The notes under the pieces were generated by a model. It had not been told where the DNA came from. It made no database searches and was given only the letters and a program-made list of their open reading frames with translations. From positions 1 to 9,177 of the forward strand of contig CAMJGB010000069.1 of NCBI GenBank assembly GCA_946405115.1: DNA of 9,177 bases, written 5' to 3'. Shown here piece by piece: positions 1-6,984 of the stretch (within the stretch, counting starts at the first letter, position 1; the number at the start of each line of letters is the position of its first letter). The translations under genes were made by a program, and so were the position numbers. The DNA is from an uncultured Clostridia bacterium. Its GTDB lineage: Bacteria; Bacillota; Clostridia; Saccharofermentanales; Saccharofermentanaceae.

Positions 1-846
1 TACAAGGGACACCCCGAGAAGAACGAGATCATCACGGCCAACATGAGCTTCCACGGAAGAACAATGGCAACTATCGCAGCAACAGGCCAGGAGAAATTCA
101 GAATTCCGTTCGCACCCAACGTTCCGGGATTTAAGTATGTTGATTACAACGACTTCGAAGCGATCGAGCATGCAGTTGACGATAAGACATGCGCCATCAT
201 GCTCGAGCTCGTTCAGGGCGAGAGCGGAGTTCACCCCGCTGACATCAACTACATCAAGCAGATAAAGAAGCTCTGCGTCGAGCGCGGAATCCTTCTCATC
301 GTCGACGAGGTTCAGACAGGTATCGGAAGAACGGGAAGACTTTTCTGCTACGAGAACTACGACATTAAGCCTGACATCATGACTCTCGCGAAAGGCCTTG
401 CTGGCGGCGTACCGATTGGAGCTATGCTTTGCACGGACGAAGTAGCTACCGGCATGAAGCCCGGCGACCACGGTTCCACTTTCGGCGGCAACCCTCTCGC
501 ATGTGCTGCAGGAAACGTAGTTATAGACAAGCTTACAGGCACAGACCTTCTTGCTAACGTAAACTCCGTAAGTGCGTTCCTTTTCGAGAAGCTTAATGAG
601 CTAAAAGCAAAGTACGGCAAGATCGTTGACGTAAGAGGCAAGGGTCTTCTCATCGGAATCGAGTTCGACGAGTCGATACAAGCAGCAGGCATGAAGACGC
701 GCCTTATGCAGGAAGGTTACCTCGTAAGTGCGATCGGAACCTCAACAATAAGAATCGCACCCCCGCTCATCATCACTCAGCGTGAGGCAGCGATGTTCGT
801 AACAGCATTAGGCAAGATCTTAAAGGGAAGCAGAAAGGATAAGTAA
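1..846 (+). CDS. argD: Acetylornithine aminotransferase, 5'-truncated by the window edge
   Basis: PLP-dependent class III aminotransferase of arginine synthesis, which interconverts N-acetylglutamate semialdehyde and N2-acetylornithine using glutamate. The frame is open from base 1, so the ATG at 43 is internal (it lies in the family motif NMSFHGRT) and not the start; 281 residues are present and roughly 110-120 N-terminal ones lie outside. Visible hallmarks are VDEVQTGIGRTG (Asp codon at 304, contacts the pyridine nitrogen), the Schiff-base lysine in TLAKGLAGG (codon 391-393) and the phosphate-contact segment GSTFGGNPLA. The C-terminal IRIAPPLIIT block is typical and the end looks complete. 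It lies one base upstream of argF, which supports ArgD over other class III aminotransferases such as GABA or ornithine aminotransferases; without that context the substrate would be less certain. Confidence 0.93.
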   Translation, partial: YKGHPEKNEIITANMSFHGRTMATIAATGQEKFRIPFAPNVPGFKYVDYNDFEAIEHAVDDKTCAIMLELVQGESGVHPADINYIKQIKKLCVERGILLIVDEVQTGIGRTGRLFCYENYDIKPDIMTLAKGLAGGVPIGAMLCTDEVATGMKPGDHGSTFGGNPLACAAGNVVIDKLTGTDLLANVNSVSAFLFEKLNELKAKYGKIVDVRGKGLLIGIEFDESIQAAGMKTRLMQEGYLVSAIGTSTIRIAPPLIITQREAAMFVTALGKILKGSRKDK

Positions 847-847
847 T

Positions 848-1774
848 ATGAAGCATTTTATTGATCTTCACGAAGACGTAGGAATCGAAGAACTTAATTA
901 TCTTCTTGATATAGCAGCAGACATGAAGGCTAAGACGAAGGCCGGCATCGAGCACCACTACCTTAAGGGCAAGTCTCTCGCCATGATCTTCACAAAGTCT
1001 TCCACAAGAACAAGAGTATCCTTTGAAGTCGGTATGTATCAGCTCGGCGGACAGGCATTGTTCCTTAGCAACAACGACATCCAGATCGGCAGAGGCGAGA
1101 CTATCCACGATACTGCTAACGTTCTTTCCGGTATGGTGGACGGAATCATGATCAGAACTTTCGCTCACCAGGATGTAGTAGATCTTGCAAAGTACGGTTC
1201 CATCCCGGTAATCAACGGTCTTACAGACGACCAGCATCCTACACAGATGATCGCAGACCTTCTTACGATCAAGGAAGTTAAGGGTGAGCTCAAGGGCTTG
1301 AAGCTCGCTTACATCGGCGACGGCAACAACGTTGCAAACTCCCTCCTCCAGGCTTGCGCCAAGGCAGGAATGGATGTTGCTATCGCATCTCCTAAGGATT
1401 ACACATGCCCTGACAAGTATGTTCAGCAGGCACTTGCAGATGCTAAGATCACAGGCTCCAAGGTTCTCATGACAGAGGATCCTTACGAGGCTGCAAAGGA
1501 CGCTGACGTTCTCTATGCAGATACATGGACATCCATGGGTCAGGAAGACGAGAAGGCTAAGAGAGTTGAGATCTTCAAGAACTACCAGATCAACAACGAA
1601 CTGTTCAGCGTCGCTAACAAGGATGCCATCTTCCTCCACTGCCTCCCCGCTTACAGAGGCTATGAGGTAACAGAGGACATCATCGACGGACCCAGAAGCT
1701 ATGTCTTCCAGGAAGCCGAGAACAGACTCCACGCTCACAAGGCTATCCTTGTTAACTGCTTCCTCAATTCTTAA
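848..1774 (+). CDS. argF: Ornithine carbamoyltransferase
   Basis: Cytosolic enzyme that joins carbamoyl phosphate and ornithine to make citrulline in arginine synthesis. The 308 residues match the usual family length. Motifs in order: carbamoyl-phosphate site STRTR (52-56), HPTQ (130-133), the DxWxSMG ornithine loop (Asp225, Trp227, SMG 229-231) and FLHCLP (262-267) with the catalytic Cys. The SMG and HCLP motifs indicate ornithine rather than aspartate as acceptor. The start is set by AAAGGA at 834-839, 8 bases before the ATG and inside the 3' end of argD; the intergenic distance is a single base, so the two are co-transcribed and probably translationally coupled. argI would be an equivalent name. 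A 321-codon open frame runs antisense to it but has no homology that I recognise. Confidence 0.96.
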   Translation: MKHFIDLHEDVGIEELNYLLDIAADMKAKTKAGIEHHYLKGKSLAMIFTKSSTRTRVSFEVGMYQLGGQALFLSNNDIQIGRGETIHDTANVLSGMVDGIMIRTFAHQDVVDLAKYGSIPVINGLTDDQHPTQMIADLLTIKEVKGELKGLKLAYIGDGNNVANSLLQACAKAGMDVAIASPKDYTCPDKYVQQALADAKITGSKVLMTEDPYEAAKDADVLYADTWTSMGQEDEKAKRVEIFKNYQINNELFSVANKDAIFLHCLPAYRGYEVTEDIIDGPRSYVFQEAENRLHAHKAILVNCFLNS

Positions 1775-1792
1775 TCAGGAAACAATCATCAG

Positions 1793-2362
1793 ATGGAAAT
1801 AAACAACGAAGAGATAATCATCAGAGAAGCGCTCCCTGAAGAAGCGAAGAAGATCAGGGACCTCATCCGCGATGCTATGGAAACCTACAGGATGAACTCC
1901 GGAATCAACACGGACGTGCTCGAGTCTTTGACAGAGAGCACGGAGTCCGTTAAGGAGAGAATCAGAAGGCACCACTGCCTTGTTGCCATGAACGGCGACA
2001 CTCCGGTAGGCACAATTACCATCAGCTACTGCGACAACCCCATGAAGTACAGCTTCTCCTCTCAGACAGCAAGAACCCTGCGCGAGTACAGGGACTGCGC
2101 TTACATATCGCGTTTTGCCGTGAATGAGCAGTACAGGGATACAGGCCTCGGCGTAACGCTCATGAACGAAGCTTTGAGAATGCCGATCTCAACAAGATCC
2201 GGTCTCGTGCTACTTCACACGGCGATCTCCAATGTAAAGATGAGAGATTTTTATATCAACAGGGGGTACGTTGTCCTCGACAGCGAAGACTCAAGAGGAT
2301 ACGAGCGAGGATTGTTCGCTTATATGTCAGATCAGAACGGAGGGGATAATCTGACAGCCTGA
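1793..2362 (+). CDS. GNAT-family N-acetyltransferase, substrate unknown
   Basis: A 189-residue single-domain protein with the GNAT fold signature: an N-terminal IIIREALPEEAKKI start typical of the first strand and helix, the acetyl-CoA pyrophosphate loop R-D-T-G-L-G (115-120) after the strand AYISRFAV, and the late motif FYINRGY (153-159). It transfers an acetyl group from acetyl-CoA to an amine, but the acceptor cannot be read from the sequence. The start has AGGAAA at 1777-1782, 10 bases upstream. It follows argF by 18 bases on the same strand and is probably the last gene of the arg transcript. That position raises the possibility of acetylating glutamate or a related amine, but it could equally be an unrelated passenger. 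The last 12 codons, including the stop, overlap the convergent ispE 3' end. Confidence 0.85.
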   Translation: MEINNEEIIIREALPEEAKKIRDLIRDAMETYRMNSGINTDVLESLTESTESVKERIRRHHCLVAMNGDTPVGTITISYCDNPMKYSFSSQTARTLREYRDCAYISRFAVNEQYRDTGLGVTLMNEALRMPISTRSGLVLLHTAISNVKMRDFYINRGYVVLDSEDSRGYERGLFAYMSDQNGGDNLTA

Positions 2363-3253
2363 TGTGCGGATATCGGCACCTAATGCCTTAACGGCATCAT
2401 CAAGCTCTTTCTCATCCTCGTAAATACCAAATACACAACTTCCGGAACCGGTCATTGCCGTAAAGCAAGCACCGGTTTCTTTTATTGCTTCAATTACTGT
2501 CTGCACTACGGGAGCAAGCTTTACTGCGGGTGCCTGAAGATCATTGATGAGATCCTTTGAAGCTTCCTTAATGCGCTCGACGGGACTTAGCTTCTCGTTA
2601 CCGAACACTTCTCCCATGCGCGCCTTATATGCTTCCTCATCGAAAAGCTCGTGCATCTCATCCGACAGGGCATAACACTCACCTGTGGACACGCCCATAG
2701 AAGGCTTCACAAGCACGATATGAGCGCCGGACAGATCCGGAAGAGGAGTAACTATCTCTCCCACTCCCTCGCAGATACAGGTGCCTCCTGTGAGGAAGAA
2801 CGGCACATCGGCACCAAGTTTGCTGCTGATCGTTGTCATCTCATCCGTATCGAAGGGATAATCGAAGTACTGCTGGAGTATCTGAAGCACTGCTGCCGCA
2901 TCGGAACTTCCGCCGCCGAGTCCCGCCTGAGACGGAACATTCTTTGTCTCCTTAATGAACGTATAAGGGAAATGCGGCACAGGCTTAGCCTCGCTTCTTA
3001 ACTTATCGGTAAGAGCATCGTAGAAAGCCTTGGCAGCCTTATAGCCCAGGTCCTTCTCCTTAGGGATATCCACGCCCGACTCGATATCGATGTTAAAGTC
3101 GCGCTCATCATCCAACTCCACAAGGATGTCATCGCCGATACCAACCTCCTGCATGAGCATGTAGAGACGGTGATAACCGTTATCGTACTTACCGCATACT
3201 CTTAAGAAGAGGTTGATCTTGGCAAATGCCGTTGTGTCGTAAGATTTCTTCAT
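2327..3253 (-). CDS. ispE: 4-diphosphocytidyl-2-C-methyl-D-erythritol kinase
   Basis: GHMP-family kinase that phosphorylates the 2-hydroxyl of CDP-methylerythritol in the MEP (non-mevalonate) route to isoprenoids. The 308 residues are near the normal length. Visible motifs are AKINLFLRV (11-19, with the catalytic-region Lys12), the ATP-binding loop PSQAGLGGGSSDAAA (107-121), GADVPFF with the likely catalytic Asp149 (147-153), NDLQAP (238-243) and the third GHMP motif MTGSGSCVFG (267-276). The ATG lies 13 bases after the stop of the upstream ABC subunit. I see no clear Shine-Dalgarno sequence, so translation may depend on coupling. The usual partners (ksgA, purR, spoVG) are absent, and the functional link to the exporter is unclear. 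The 3' end overlaps the convergent acetyltransferase gene by 36 bases. Confidence 0.95.
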   Translation of the reverse strand: MKKSYDTTAFAKINLFLRVCGKYDNGYHRLYMLMQEVGIGDDILVELDDERDFNIDIESGVDIPKEKDLGYKAAKAFYDALTDKLRSEAKPVPHFPYTFIKETKNVPSQAGLGGGSSDAAAVLQILQQYFDYPFDTDEMTTISSKLGADVPFFLTGGTCICEGVGEIVTPLPDLSGAHIVLVKPSMGVSTGECYALSDEMHELFDEEAYKARMGEVFGNEKLSPVERIKEASKDLINDLQAPAVKLAPVVQTVIEAIKETGACFTAMTGSGSCVFGIYEDEKELDDAVKALGADIRTSGCQIIPSVLI

Positions 3254-3266
3254 GCTATTACAATGC

Positions 3267-5204
3267 TTACTCTAATTCGAAAGCACCGGTATAAAGCTGG
3301 TAGTATGTACCCTTCTTCGCAATGAGGTCGTCATGAGTACCGCGCTCTATGATCTTACCGTGGTCAAGAACCATGATCACATCAGAATTCATTACCGTGG
3401 AAAGTCTGTGTGCGATTACGAATACGGTTCTGCCCTCCATGAGCTTATCCATGCCCTTCTGAACGATGGACTCGGTTCTTGTATCGATGGAAGACGTGGC
3501 CTCATCGAGGATCATTACCGGCGGATCTGCCACTGCTGCTCTTGCGATAGCGAGGAGCTGGCGCTGACCCTGCGAAAGGTTTGTTCCGTTATTTGTAAGA
3601 AGTGTGTTGTATCCGTCAGGAAGTCTCGTGATGAAGTCATCAGCACCGGAAAGCTTAGCTGCTTCCTTACACTCTTCGTCAGTTGCACTCAAGCGGCCGT
3701 ATCTGATGTTCTCCATAACCGTACCCGTAAAGAGGTTGGTCTCCTGAAGAACAAGACCTAAGGACTTTCTCAAGTCTCTCTTCTTGATCTTATTTACGTT
3801 GATGCCGTCATATCTGATCTTACCGTCTGCGATGTCGTAGAAACGGTTGATGAGATTTGTGATCGTAGTCTTACCTGCACCCGTAGCACCTACGAAAGCG
3901 ACCTTCTGTCCGGGCTTAGCGAATACGCTTACGTCGTGGAGGACATCGTGACCCTTTTCGTAAGCGAAGTCGACATCGACCATCTCAACGTCACCTTCAA
4001 GGAGCTTATAGGTGATAGTACCGTCAGCCTGGTGAGGATGCTTCCATGCCCAGTGACCTGTACGCTCTTCAGACTCTACAATAGTTCCGTCGTCTTCAAT
4101 CTTGCAGTTAACGAGGGAAACGTACCCGTCGTCAGTCTCAGGCTTCTCGTCGATGAGAGAAAGAACTCTCTGAGCACCTGCACCGGCCATTACGACTGCG
4201 TTAACCTGCATTGTGAGCTGGTTGAAGTTACCCGTGAACTGTCTTGAAGCATTAAGGAAAGGTACGAGTACATCGATATCGAAAGGCTTGCCGGATATTG
4301 AGAAATTCTTCGTTCCTACAAAGATGAATATACCGCCTACGATAGCAAGCACTACGTAGATGATGTTTCCCAAGTTGTTGATAATAGGAGCAAGAACGTT
4401 AGCATACGCATTAGCTCTCCATGAATCCTCGTAAAGACCGTCGTTGATCTTCTTGAATTCATCAATGGACTTCTGCTCATGGTTAAATACCTTAACTACC
4501 TTCTGGCCTGTGATCATCTCCTGAACATAGCCTTCAGTATCACCTACGGCCTTCTGCTGTCTTACGAAGAACTTAGCAGAACCGCCGCCGACGAAAGCCG
4601 TGCAGATGAACATGACTATAAGACCACCGATAAGAACAAGCGTAAGCCATACACTTAAATAGAGCATAATGACGAATACACCTGCTACGATCGTTCCGCA
4701 TCTGATCAATGCGGGGAAAGCCTGTGATACGAGCTGTCTTAATGTATCGATATCATTTGTGTAATGAGACATGATATCGCCGTGCTTATGTGTATCAAAG
4801 TACTTGACGGGAAGACGCTGCATTCCGCCGAACATGTCCTTCCTCATCTTGTCGAGGTAGCCCTGTGTCATGAATGCCATGATCTGCGTCTCGAATACTG
4901 AGAGCAGGAAAGCAACTGCATAAAGAATGATGAGGATAGTTATGTACTTCATAAGCTCGGGGCGGGCAGCAGCCCAGTCACCTGAGTCTACCCACTCCTC
5001 AATAATTGAAATAACCTTACCTAACATAAGGTTAGGAACAGTCTGAACTACTGCAGCAAAAAGGATACAGAATACTGCAACCAGTCCCATTCCCGGATAG
5101 TATCCGAAGAACATCTTCAAAGCTCTCTTGAGCCCGCCGAAGCCCTGGTTATAACCGTCTTTACCTGCGCCTAATCCGGCGCCCTGTCCACCATGCGGAG
5201 GCAT
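3267..5204 (-). CDS. ABC exporter half-transporter, catalytically canonical subunit
   Basis: A 645-residue type IV (B-family, multidrug-like) exporter subunit: an N-terminal six-helix membrane domain (clear hydrophobic segments near 38-56, 87-107, 166-204 and 276-297) followed by an ATPase domain. ATPase motifs: Walker A GATGAGKTT (439-447), Q-loop Gln487, signature LSQGQ (543-547, Gln in place of the first Gly), Walker B VMILDE (563-568, catalytic Glu568) and switch His599. The N-terminus is Gly-rich (MPPHGGQGAGLGAGKDG). An extra polar linker of about 40 residues (about 358-400, containing WAWKHPH) separates the two domains. It acts as a heterodimer with the gene just upstream, with which it shares one base (TAATG). 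The start is fixed by AAGGAGG nine bases before the ATG. The substrate is unknown; drug, lipid or peptide export are all possible. Confidence 0.93.
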   Translation of the reverse strand: MPPHGGQGAGLGAGKDGYNQGFGGLKRALKMFFGYYPGMGLVAVFCILFAAVVQTVPNLMLGKVISIIEEWVDSGDWAAARPELMKYITILIILYAVAFLLSVFETQIMAFMTQGYLDKMRKDMFGGMQRLPVKYFDTHKHGDIMSHYTNDIDTLRQLVSQAFPALIRCGTIVAGVFVIMLYLSVWLTLVLIGGLIVMFICTAFVGGGSAKFFVRQQKAVGDTEGYVQEMITGQKVVKVFNHEQKSIDEFKKINDGLYEDSWRANAYANVLAPIINNLGNIIYVVLAIVGGIFIFVGTKNFSISGKPFDIDVLVPFLNASRQFTGNFNQLTMQVNAVVMAGAGAQRVLSLIDEKPETDDGYVSLVNCKIEDDGTIVESEERTGHWAWKHPHQADGTITYKLLEGDVEMVDVDFAYEKGHDVLHDVSVFAKPGQKVAFVGATGAGKTTITNLINRFYDIADGKIRYDGINVNKIKKRDLRKSLGLVLQETNLFTGTVMENIRYGRLSATDEECKEAAKLSGADDFITRLPDGYNTLLTNNGTNLSQGQRQLLAIARAAVADPPVMILDEATSSIDTRTESIVQKGMDKLMEGRTVFVIAHRLSTVMNSDVIMVLDHGKIIERGTHDDLIAKKGTYYQLYTGAFELE

Positions 5205-6964
5205 TACTCTTCCCCTCCTTTCGTCTGCTGTTCATAGATCTCGTAATAGATATCGGATGTCTTGAGGAGCTCATCGTGAGTTCCCTTGGCAACGATCTTA
5301 CCGCCGTCCATGATTATGATAAGGTCGGAATCCATAACGGATGCGACACGCTGTGCAATGATAATCTTTGTTGTCTCAGGAATGTACTCCTTAAAGCCCT
5401 TCCTGATGAGAGCATCCGTCTTCATGTCGACAGCTGAAGTAGAGTCGTCGAGAATAAGGATCTTAGGTGTCTTAAGAAGAGCTCTTGCGATACAAAGTCT
5501 CTGCTTCTGTCCGCCGGAGACGTTTGTTCCGCCCTGCTCGATGAATGTATCGTAGCCCTTGTCGAAAGTCTCGATGAAGTCGTGAGCCTGAGCGATCTTG
5601 CAGGCCTCGATGATCTGCTCGTCAGTAGCGTTCTCGTTGCCCCATCTCAGGTTATCCTTGATTGTTCCTGAGAAGAGAACGTTCTTCTGAAGAACAACGG
5701 ATACGGCATCTCTTAAAGTCTCGATATCATAATCTCTTACATCGACACCGCCGACCTTAACGGAACCCTCGGTAACATCGTAAAGTCTCGAGATAAGCTG
5801 TACCAATGTAGACTTAGATGAACCCGTTCCTCCGAGAACACCTACCGTCATACCGGAATCGATATGAAGATCGATATCAAACAACGCCTCTCTCTCGGCA
5901 TGCTTTGAATACTTGAAGTGAACATCCTCAAAATCAATGGAACCGTCAGCTACGGTCATGACAGGATTCTCAGGGTTTGCAATGGAAGGTGTATCCTCAA
6001 GAACCTCTGCAAGTCTTCTTACGGACTCGAGAGACATGGTAAGCATAACGTAGATCATTGAGATCATCATGAGTGACATCAATACCTGAACACCGTAAGT
6101 GATCATGGCGGATATCTGACCTACACCTACTGTTGTGCCTCGGCTTGTAATTACGAGCTTTGATCCTACGAGAAGGATGAAGATCATGTTGAAGTACATG
6201 CAAAACTGCATCAAAGGCGCATTCAAAGCAACGATTCGCTCAGCCTTGGTGAAGTCCTTCATGATATCTTCGGAAGCCTCGGAGAACTTTCTTGTCTCGT
6301 AGTCTTCTCTTGCGAATCCCTTTACGACACGCATGGCGCGTACATTCTCTTCAACGGATTCGTTAAGCTTGTCGTACTTTCTGAATACTGATACGAAAGC
6401 AGGCATAGCCTTCTTCGCGATCATGATAAGTCCGAATGCGAGTACAGGGATTACAACTGCAAATGTAAGCGCGAGTCTTCCTCCCATGATAGATGCCATG
6501 ACAACTGCGAAGATGAGCATCAAAGGCGCTCTTACAGAGATTCTGATAAGCATCATGTAAGCATTCTGAACATTCGTGATGTCAGTCGTTGTTCTTGTTA
6601 CGAGTGATGACGTGGAGAACTTATCTATGTTGGCAAATGAGAACGACTGTATCTTATTGAATACGTCGAATCTTACGTTTCTCGCAAGTCCTGCAGAAGC
6701 CTTCGCACTGAATGTACCTGCATAAATGCCACACAGCAATGAAGCGAGAGCTGCTGCAACCATCCACATACCCTTCTGAACGATCTCTTCAACACCCGCT
6801 CCTTCCTGAATGCGGTTAACGAGATTCGCTGTTATGTAGGGTATCAATACCTCGAGAAATACTTCGCCTATGATAAAGATAAGCGTGTAGATTGTAGGTT
6901 TCTTATTATCCCTTAATGATTTTAAAACTGTTTTTACTGGTCCCATAACACCGTATTTTAACAC
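5204..6964 (-). CDS. ABC exporter half-transporter, degenerate-site subunit
   Basis: Partner half-transporter, 586 residues if it starts at GTG (6964) or 580 from the ATG at 6946. Hydrophobic segments near 25-45, 65-84, 145-183, 253-270 and 283-308 form the membrane domain. ATPase motifs: Walker A GGTGSSKST (378-386), Q-loop Gln426, signature VSGGQ (482-486, normal), Walker B ILILDD (502-507, Asp507 replaces the catalytic Glu) and Gln538 where the switch His should be (IIIAQRVAS). These changes are characteristic of the non-hydrolysing site of heterodimeric exporters such as TM287/288 and BmrC/BmrD. Neither start candidate has a Shine-Dalgarno sequence; the family's N-terminus fits either. 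It begins 11 bases after the stop of the secreted-hydrolase gene and probably shares its transcript. Confidence 0.92.
   Translation of the reverse strand: MLKYGVMGPVKTVLKSLRDNKKPTIYTLIFIIGEVFLEVLIPYITANLVNRIQEGAGVEEIVQKGMWMVAAALASLLCGIYAGTFSAKASAGLARNVRFDVFNKIQSFSFANIDKFSTSSLVTRTTTDITNVQNAYMMLIRISVRAPLMLIFAVVMASIMGGRLALTFAVVIPVLAFGLIMIAKKAMPAFVSVFRKYDKLNESVEENVRAMRVVKGFAREDYETRKFSEASEDIMKDFTKAERIVALNAPLMQFCMYFNMIFILLVGSKLVITSRGTTVGVGQISAMITYGVQVLMSLMMISMIYVMLTMSLESVRRLAEVLEDTPSIANPENPVMTVADGSIDFEDVHFKYSKHAEREALFDIDLHIDSGMTVGVLGGTGSSKSTLVQLISRLYDVTEGSVKVGGVDVRDYDIETLRDAVSVVLQKNVLFSGTIKDNLRWGNENATDEQIIEACKIAQAHDFIETFDKGYDTFIEQGGTNVSGGQKQRLCIARALLKTPKILILDDSTSAVDMKTDALIRKGFKEYIPETTKIIIAQRVASVMDSDLIIIMDGGKIVAKGTHDELLKTSDIYYEIYEQQTKGGEE
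5205..5220 (-). promoter_or_regulatory. Strong Shine-Dalgarno and TAATG stop-start overlap between the ABC subunits
   Basis: AAGGAGG (5214-5220, minus strand) lies nine bases before the ATG of the downstream subunit and within the last codons of the upstream one. The stop TAA shares one base with the ATG. This fixes the start of the downstream subunit and favours coupled, near-equimolar translation of the two halves. Confidence 0.85.
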
Positions 6965-6984
6965 GATATTCTAGATTATGACAT
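6955..6984 (-). promoter_or_regulatory. Weak possible internal promoter before the ABC genes
   Basis: On the minus strand, ATGTCA (6979-6984), an 18-base spacer and TAAAAT (6955-6960) resemble a sigma-A promoter (4 of 6 at -35, 5 of 6 at -10). The -10 box is eight bases before the internal ATG at 6946. It overlaps the stop region of the upstream gene, so it would be a secondary promoter within the operon. AT-rich sequence gives such matches by chance. Confidence 0.25.

Noticed and set aside
43..45. ATG as the start of argD
   Set aside because: The frame is open to base 1 and the ATG sits within a conserved ArgD motif, so the gene begins outside the window.
773..1738. Long minus-strand open frame (321 codons) opposite argF
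   Set aside because: It mirrors argF codons, is rich in Cys, Val and Leu as expected of a reverse-frame shadow, has no recognisable domain, and argF is unmistakable on the other strand.
2381..2398. Small inverted repeat (ATGCC...GGCAT) near the ispE 3' end as a terminator
   Set aside because: Only five pairs, no T-run in either direction, and it lies in ordinary ispE codons.
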